From: Sphingomonas sp. NFR04
GTDB lineage: Bacteria > Pseudomonadota > Alphaproteobacteria > Sphingomonadales > Sphingomonadaceae
NCBI RefSeq assembly: GCF_900114095.1
Contig: NZ_FORV01000005.1
Coordinates: 280,741 to 344,740, forward strand
DNA length: 64,000 nucleotides
Reading direction: 5' to 3'
Shown here: positions 61,141-64,000 of the stretch, piece by piece
Numbering within the stretch: position 1 is the first letter of the stretch
Layout of the letters: every line of letters starts with the position of its first letter
Position numbers and translations under genes: made by a program
The notes under the pieces: generated by a model
Seen by the model: the letters and a program-made list of their open reading frames with translations, nothing else
Told to the model about the DNA's origin: nothing
The model's database searches: none

Positions 61141-62574
61141 ATGAACGTCCCCTCCTTCCCTTTTCTCGGCTTCGCGATCCTCGGCGCGATCCTGTACAAC
61201 CTGCTGCCGGCGGGCATCCTGCGGCGCGGGCTGTTGCTGCTGATCAACCTGATCTTCCTGTCGACCTTCGTGCATGGCTGGCAGCAGGCGCTGCCCTATG
61301 CGGGCTTTCTGCTCACCGGGTTCCTGGGTACCCGTCTGCTGGTGACGCACGGCCCGCGCTGGCGCCTGCCGGTGCTGATCGCGCTCATCCTCTTCGCGTT
61401 CTTCTGGCTGAAGCGGTACACGTTCATCCCGGCGGCCATCAACCTGCCGTTCCTCTACACGACGGTCGGGCTGTCCTACGTCTTCTTCCGGGTGCTCCAC
61501 CTGATCATCGATACAGGCCAGGGGCAGATCAAGGAGCGGATCTCGCCGCTCGATTATGTCAACTACACCCTCAACTTCACCGCACTCGTTTCCGGCCCGA
61601 TCCAGTTCTATCAGGACTATCGCGAGCAGGAGCGGAACGGCGAGAAGGTGGACCTGTTCGCCGCGGGCTGGGCGGCGGAGCGCATCATCGTCGGCATGTT
61701 CAAGGTCGCGATCGTCTCGACGCTGCTGATGAAGTGGCAGCAGGCCGCCATCGCCGATCTGGCCGTCGCCGACGCCTTTTCGATGCGCGTGGTCTATTGC
61801 GCGCTGATCGGCGCGATCTACCCGCTGTTCCTCTACGCGAACTTCTCCGGCTATACCGATTTCGTGATCGGCTGCGCCCGGCTGTTCCGCATCCGCCTGC
61901 CCGAGAACTTCTACCATCCGTTCATCGCGGAAAACTTCATCGCCTTCTGGTCGCGCTGGCACATCACGCTGTCCAACTGGCTCAAGGTCTATGTCTACAC
62001 GCCGTTCCTGATGACCGCGATGCGGCGCATCCCCTCGACGGCGATCGAGCCCTATCTTGCGGTCGCGGCCTATTTCGTCACCTTCTTCCTGGTCGGTGCC
62101 TGGCATGGCCAGACCAGCATGTTCCTGTTCTTCGGCGTGCTGCAGGGCGGCGGCGTGGCGATGAACAAGCTCTACCAGGTGGCGATGGTCAAGCGGCTGT
62201 CGCGCAAGGGCTACAAGAAGCTCTCGGCCGAGCCCTGGTATCGGGTGCTGTGCCGCGCGCTGACCTTCACCTGGTTCGCCTTCACGCTGCTGTGGTTCTG
62301 GTCGACCTGGGGACAGCTGGGCCAGTTCATCCAGCAGGCGGGCTGGCCGGCGGTTGCCTGCGGTTGGGCGTTGGTGCTGCTGGTCGCGATGCCGGCGCTG
62401 AGCCTGCTCAGGGCGGTGCAGGGGCCGATCGAGACACGCAAGGTGGACCCGGCCGCCGTTCCTGCCTCGCGCTACTGGCGCACGGCGCTGTCGACCGCGA
62501 TGCTGATCATCCTGGTCGGTGCGACGCTGTTGCTGAACGGCCCGGCGCCCGACGTGGTGTACAAGACCTTCTAA
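61141..62574 (+). CDS. MBOAT-family O-acyltransferase
   Basis: 477 residues with about ten membrane helices. The MBOAT signatures are FWSRWHITLSNWLKVYVYTP (His near 274) and VGAWHGQTSMFLFFGVLQGG (catalytic His at 322); NFTALVSGPIQFY is also typical. DltB, AlgI and WecH-type relatives move acyl groups across or onto the outer face of the membrane. In this operon the donor would be the ACP-bound unit rather than acetyl-CoA. It begins 4 bases after the SGNH gene. Confidence 0.9.
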   Translation: MNVPSFPFLGFAILGAILYNLLPAGILRRGLLLLINLIFLSTFVHGWQQALPYAGFLLTGFLGTRLLVTHGPRWRLPVLIALILFAFFWLKRYTFIPAAINLPFLYTTVGLSYVFFRVLHLIIDTGQGQIKERISPLDYVNYTLNFTALVSGPIQFYQDYREQERNGEKVDLFAAGWAAERIIVGMFKVAIVSTLLMKWQQAAIADLAVADAFSMRVVYCALIGAIYPLFLYANFSGYTDFVIGCARLFRIRLPENFYHPFIAENFIAFWSRWHITLSNWLKVYVYTPFLMTAMRRIPSTAIEPYLAVAAYFVTFFLVGAWHGQTSMFLFFGVLQGGGVAMNKLYQVAMVKRLSRKGYKKLSAEPWYRVLCRALTFTWFAFTLLWFWSTWGQLGQFIQQAGWPAVACGWALVLLVAMPALSLLRAVQGPIETRKVDPAAVPASRYWRTALSTAMLIILVGATLLLNGPAPDVVYKTF

Positions 62575-62903
62575 GGGGGCGGGCGGCGCGATCCCGCGCC
62601 GCCTTCCACCATGCGCTGCGCATCGTCGACCCGCAAAAGCTTGCTGGACGGCATCAGGCGGGATTTGGAGAGGCGGTGGTGGGTCCGCCGCCTACCATGA
62701 TGGGGCAAAAAATCCCCAGATTTACGTCAGTCAGAGATAGGGGAGCCGGTAGAGTGCCCCCAAGAGTGCCCCCAAATATTTTCCTACCCAGCGCGAGCAA
62801 AGGTGAGCCTCCGAGATATGGATAGCGGGTGACCCGCCGAGCTTGCGCGCCCGCACCAAGAGAGCATGATCCCCTGCCCGACTCGCTCCGGAGAGAACTG
62901 CCC
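62575..62903. other. 330-base gap with hairpin and repeat
   Basis: It holds a GC-rich hairpin at 62582-62603 (GGCGGCGCG and complement, no T run; probable end of the operon), a tandem AGAGTGCCCCCA repeat near 62751-62776 and the possible integrase scar. No credible gene otherwise. Confidence 0.5.
62690..62790 (-). pseudogene. Possible 5' remnant of a tyrosine-recombinase (integrase) gene
   Basis: On the minus strand, two GGGGGCACTCT-type repeats precede a short frame that begins LSLTDVN, like the MALTD start of many integrases, and then departs at once from any family (LGIFCPIMV). The repeat pair is often seen just before such genes. I read it as a scar of a lost mobile element, with low certainty. 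Confidence 0.25.
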
Positions 62904-63110
62904 ATGCTTCGGATCACAACCATAACCGCTGCTCTCGCGCTTATCGCCACGCCTGGGCTCGCAGCTGCGCCATGCAAGGATGCCAAAGGCAAGTTCGTGA
63001 AGTGCCCGCCCGCCGCATCGGCTGCAGCTGGGGACGTCGTGAAGAACAAAGCGGGCAAATGCCACATCGCCAGCGGCCCGAAGAAGGGCCAGTTCACGAA
63101 ATGCCCCTGA
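62904..63110 (+). CDS. Small secreted Lys/Cys protein with two repeats
   Basis: 68 residues; GGAGAG 8 bases before the ATG. Signal peptide ends GLAAA. The mature part has two related segments, CKDAKGKFVKCP and CHIASGPKKGQFTKCP, each with a Cys pair 10-14 residues apart, probably disulfide loops. Function unknown. Confidence 0.65.
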   Translation: MLRITTITAALALIATPGLAAAPCKDAKGKFVKCPPAASAAAGDVVKNKAGKCHIASGPKKGQFTKCP

Positions 63111-63208
63111 AGGTCCGACGCCCGACCGCCTTCGACATCAAAGCGATCGTCTTGGCGGTGCTCATGCTTGCCGCTTCGACCTTCCAGCTGCTGTCGATGA
63201 TCCGGTAG
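63101..63208 (+). CDS. Possible tiny membrane protein
   Basis: 35 residues, one membrane helix (AIVLAVLMLAASTFQLLSM) after a basic start. It overlaps the end of the previous gene by 10 bases in another frame. No clear ribosome site beyond that gene. It could be a coupled small protein or chance. Confidence 0.3.
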   Translation: MPLKVRRPTAFDIKAIVLAVLMLAASTFQLLSMIR

Positions 63209-63601
63209 AAACCAAGGGGAAAACCGGATGCGCAGAAGGTAGGACCGTTAAGCTTGCGATTTTAAAAGGGCCGTGCCGCCTCCGATTTCCCCCTGCTTTT
63301 TCGGGGGCGGCAACCCCGCTGCGACCGTTCGCGCGCTGGCGCGGAGGCGGCTGCCGGGTTAGCCTCCGCGCACATGCAGCGAAGTCGCTATTCTACAGTA
63401 GCTCCGTAACTCCTCACGCCCGTGGGCCTCTAGGAGCCCGCCTAAGCACATCTGCCGCACACCGGTTTGCACGCCCTTTGCCGATGAGGGGCGTCACCTG
63501 AGGACTATTGCGCAGCCTGCCTTTAGGAGTCGTTCACGACTTTAAACGTTCGGCTAACCATTAGAATTTCCGTAGGAATCCACTCCATCCTGATTTTCTT
63601 C

Positions 63602-63608
63602 CCACAAT
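63602..63608 (+). promoter_or_regulatory. CCACAAT promoter element of flagellin 2
   Basis: GATTTTCTTCCCACAATGG, identical to flagellin 1. Upstream of this block the two genes are unrelated. Confidence 0.55.
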
Positions 63609-63610
63609 GG

Positions 63611-63695
63611 TCGAGCGGGGCATTCACGCTCGGTCGCGGGTCGGCGCTTCCGATCCGGGTCGCAGAAGCGGCTCGAGTACCAGAAGGAAATTACC
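63611..63695 (+). promoter_or_regulatory. Conserved flagellin 5' leader (copy 2) with two hairpins
   Basis: Hairpins GTCGG-CGCTT-CCGAT (63640-63654) and GTCGC-AGAA-GCGGC (63659-63672). Compared with copy 1, the two changes inside the arms keep pairing as G-U. The second hairpin again ends 23 bases before the ATG. Confidence 0.6.
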
Positions 63696-64000
63696 ATGGC
63701 TTTTTCGGTTAACACCAACGTCGGCGCAATGGCGGCTCTCCAGAGCCTGACCGCGACCCAGAAGGACCTGTCCACCACCCAGAACCGCATCAACACGGGT
63801 CTGTCGGTGTCCTCGACCAAGGATGACTCGGCTTCCTACACGATCGCACAGGGCCTCCGTGGCGACCTGGGCGGCCTGAAGGCGGTTTCGTCGTCGCTCA
63901 GCCGTGCCAAGAGCGTGACTGACGTCGCCGTTGCCGGCGCCGAGCAGATCTCCGACATCGTCAACCAGATGCAGGCGAAGGCCCGTCAGTCTGCCGATAA
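63696..64000 (+). CDS. Flagellin (copy 2), 5' part only
   Basis: The first 101 codons are inside the window; the gene continues beyond the end. The only residue change I see against copy 1 is Ser for Ala in KDLSTTQNR; about four bases differ over 305. Such identity points to recent duplication or gene conversion. It is in inverse orientation to copy 1. Confidence 0.95.
   Translation, partial: MAFSVNTNVGAMAALQSLTATQKDLSTTQNRINTGLSVSSTKDDSASYTIAQGLRGDLGGLKAVSSSLSRAKSVTDVAVAGAEQISDIVNQMQAKARQSAD

Larger units (their letters stand above)
63209..63695. other. 490-base gap holding the flagellin 2 promoter and leader
   Basis: The first 390 bases show no gene and no clear element. From 63590 the sequence becomes nearly the same as the region upstream of flagellin 1: promoter block, leader and two hairpins. 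Confidence 0.55.

Overview
The window looks like chromosome of a GC-rich alphaproteobacterium, most likely a sphingomonad. The evidence is the set of alphaproteobacterial flagellar regulators (FlaF, FliX and an FlbD-family regulator), two PEP-CTERM proteins with the PEPxxWA-type ending common in sphingomonads, and a FixL/FixJ-style sensor pair. This taxonomy is inferred from gene content, not from rRNA.

Layout. 0-8 kb: a two-gene amidohydrolase operon (-), a PAS histidine kinase with a FixJ-type regulator (+), a small receiver-like protein (-) and an alginate-export-type outer membrane protein (-). 8-11 kb: a chemoreceptor (+) and flaF (-). 11-13.6 kb: an unusual 806-residue HAD-domain protein. 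13.6-23.2 kb: a tightly coupled motility/chemotaxis operon: motA, STAS, cheY, cheA, cheW, cheR, cheB, a second cheY, cheD, a small CheZ-like helical protein, motB, a FliL-like protein and then a tandem PilZ gene. 23.2-27.5 kb: fliX divergent from flgI-flgJ-flgN, bracketed by two PEP-CTERM genes. 27.6-32.6 kb: flgB and a 930-residue FlaEY-like propeller protein (-), divergent from fliG-fliH (+). 32.6-36.5 kb: three non-flagellar genes (catalase-like, Gln-rich lipoprotein, polysaccharide deacetylase) that separate fliG-fliH from fliF. 36.6-44.3 kb: fliF-fliN-flbD-flhA, then fliK-flgD. 44.9-49.3 kb (-): an orphan gene, flagellin 1 and flgF-flgG-flgA-flgH. 49.4-54.6 kb (+ except one gene): fliL-fliM, a DUF6468-like gene, a MotE-like gene, a small periplasmic protein (-), a small membrane protein and a large helical-repeat protein. 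54.6-57.3 kb: a TonB-dependent receptor and a small DUF2846-like protein. 57.8-62.6 kb: an ACP / FkbH-like / SGNH / MBOAT operon. 62.6-64 kb: small genes, a possible integrase scar and the start of a second, nearly identical flagellin.

How it works together. Rod, rings, C-ring, part of the export apparatus, stator, filament and the chemotaxis pathway are encoded here. fliI, fliJ, fliP/Q/R, flhB, flgC, fliE, flgE, flgK/L, fliD and flbT are not seen and must lie elsewhere or be absent. Most flagellar transcription units start behind a recurring CTATAAT/CTATAAG element (CCACAAT at the flagellins). I found no -24/-12 sigma-54 promoter, and the FlbD homologue has GAFPGA instead of GAFTGA and a damaged Walker B motif. 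This suggests rewired flagellar control. The two flagellin genes share a conserved 5' leader with two hairpins, a plausible site of post-transcriptional control.

The most interesting non-flagellar unit is the 57.8-62.6 kb operon. It has the parts expected of a system that makes an ACP-bound glyceryl-type unit (FkbH family chemistry) and transfers it to a surface glycan through a membrane O-acyltransferase.
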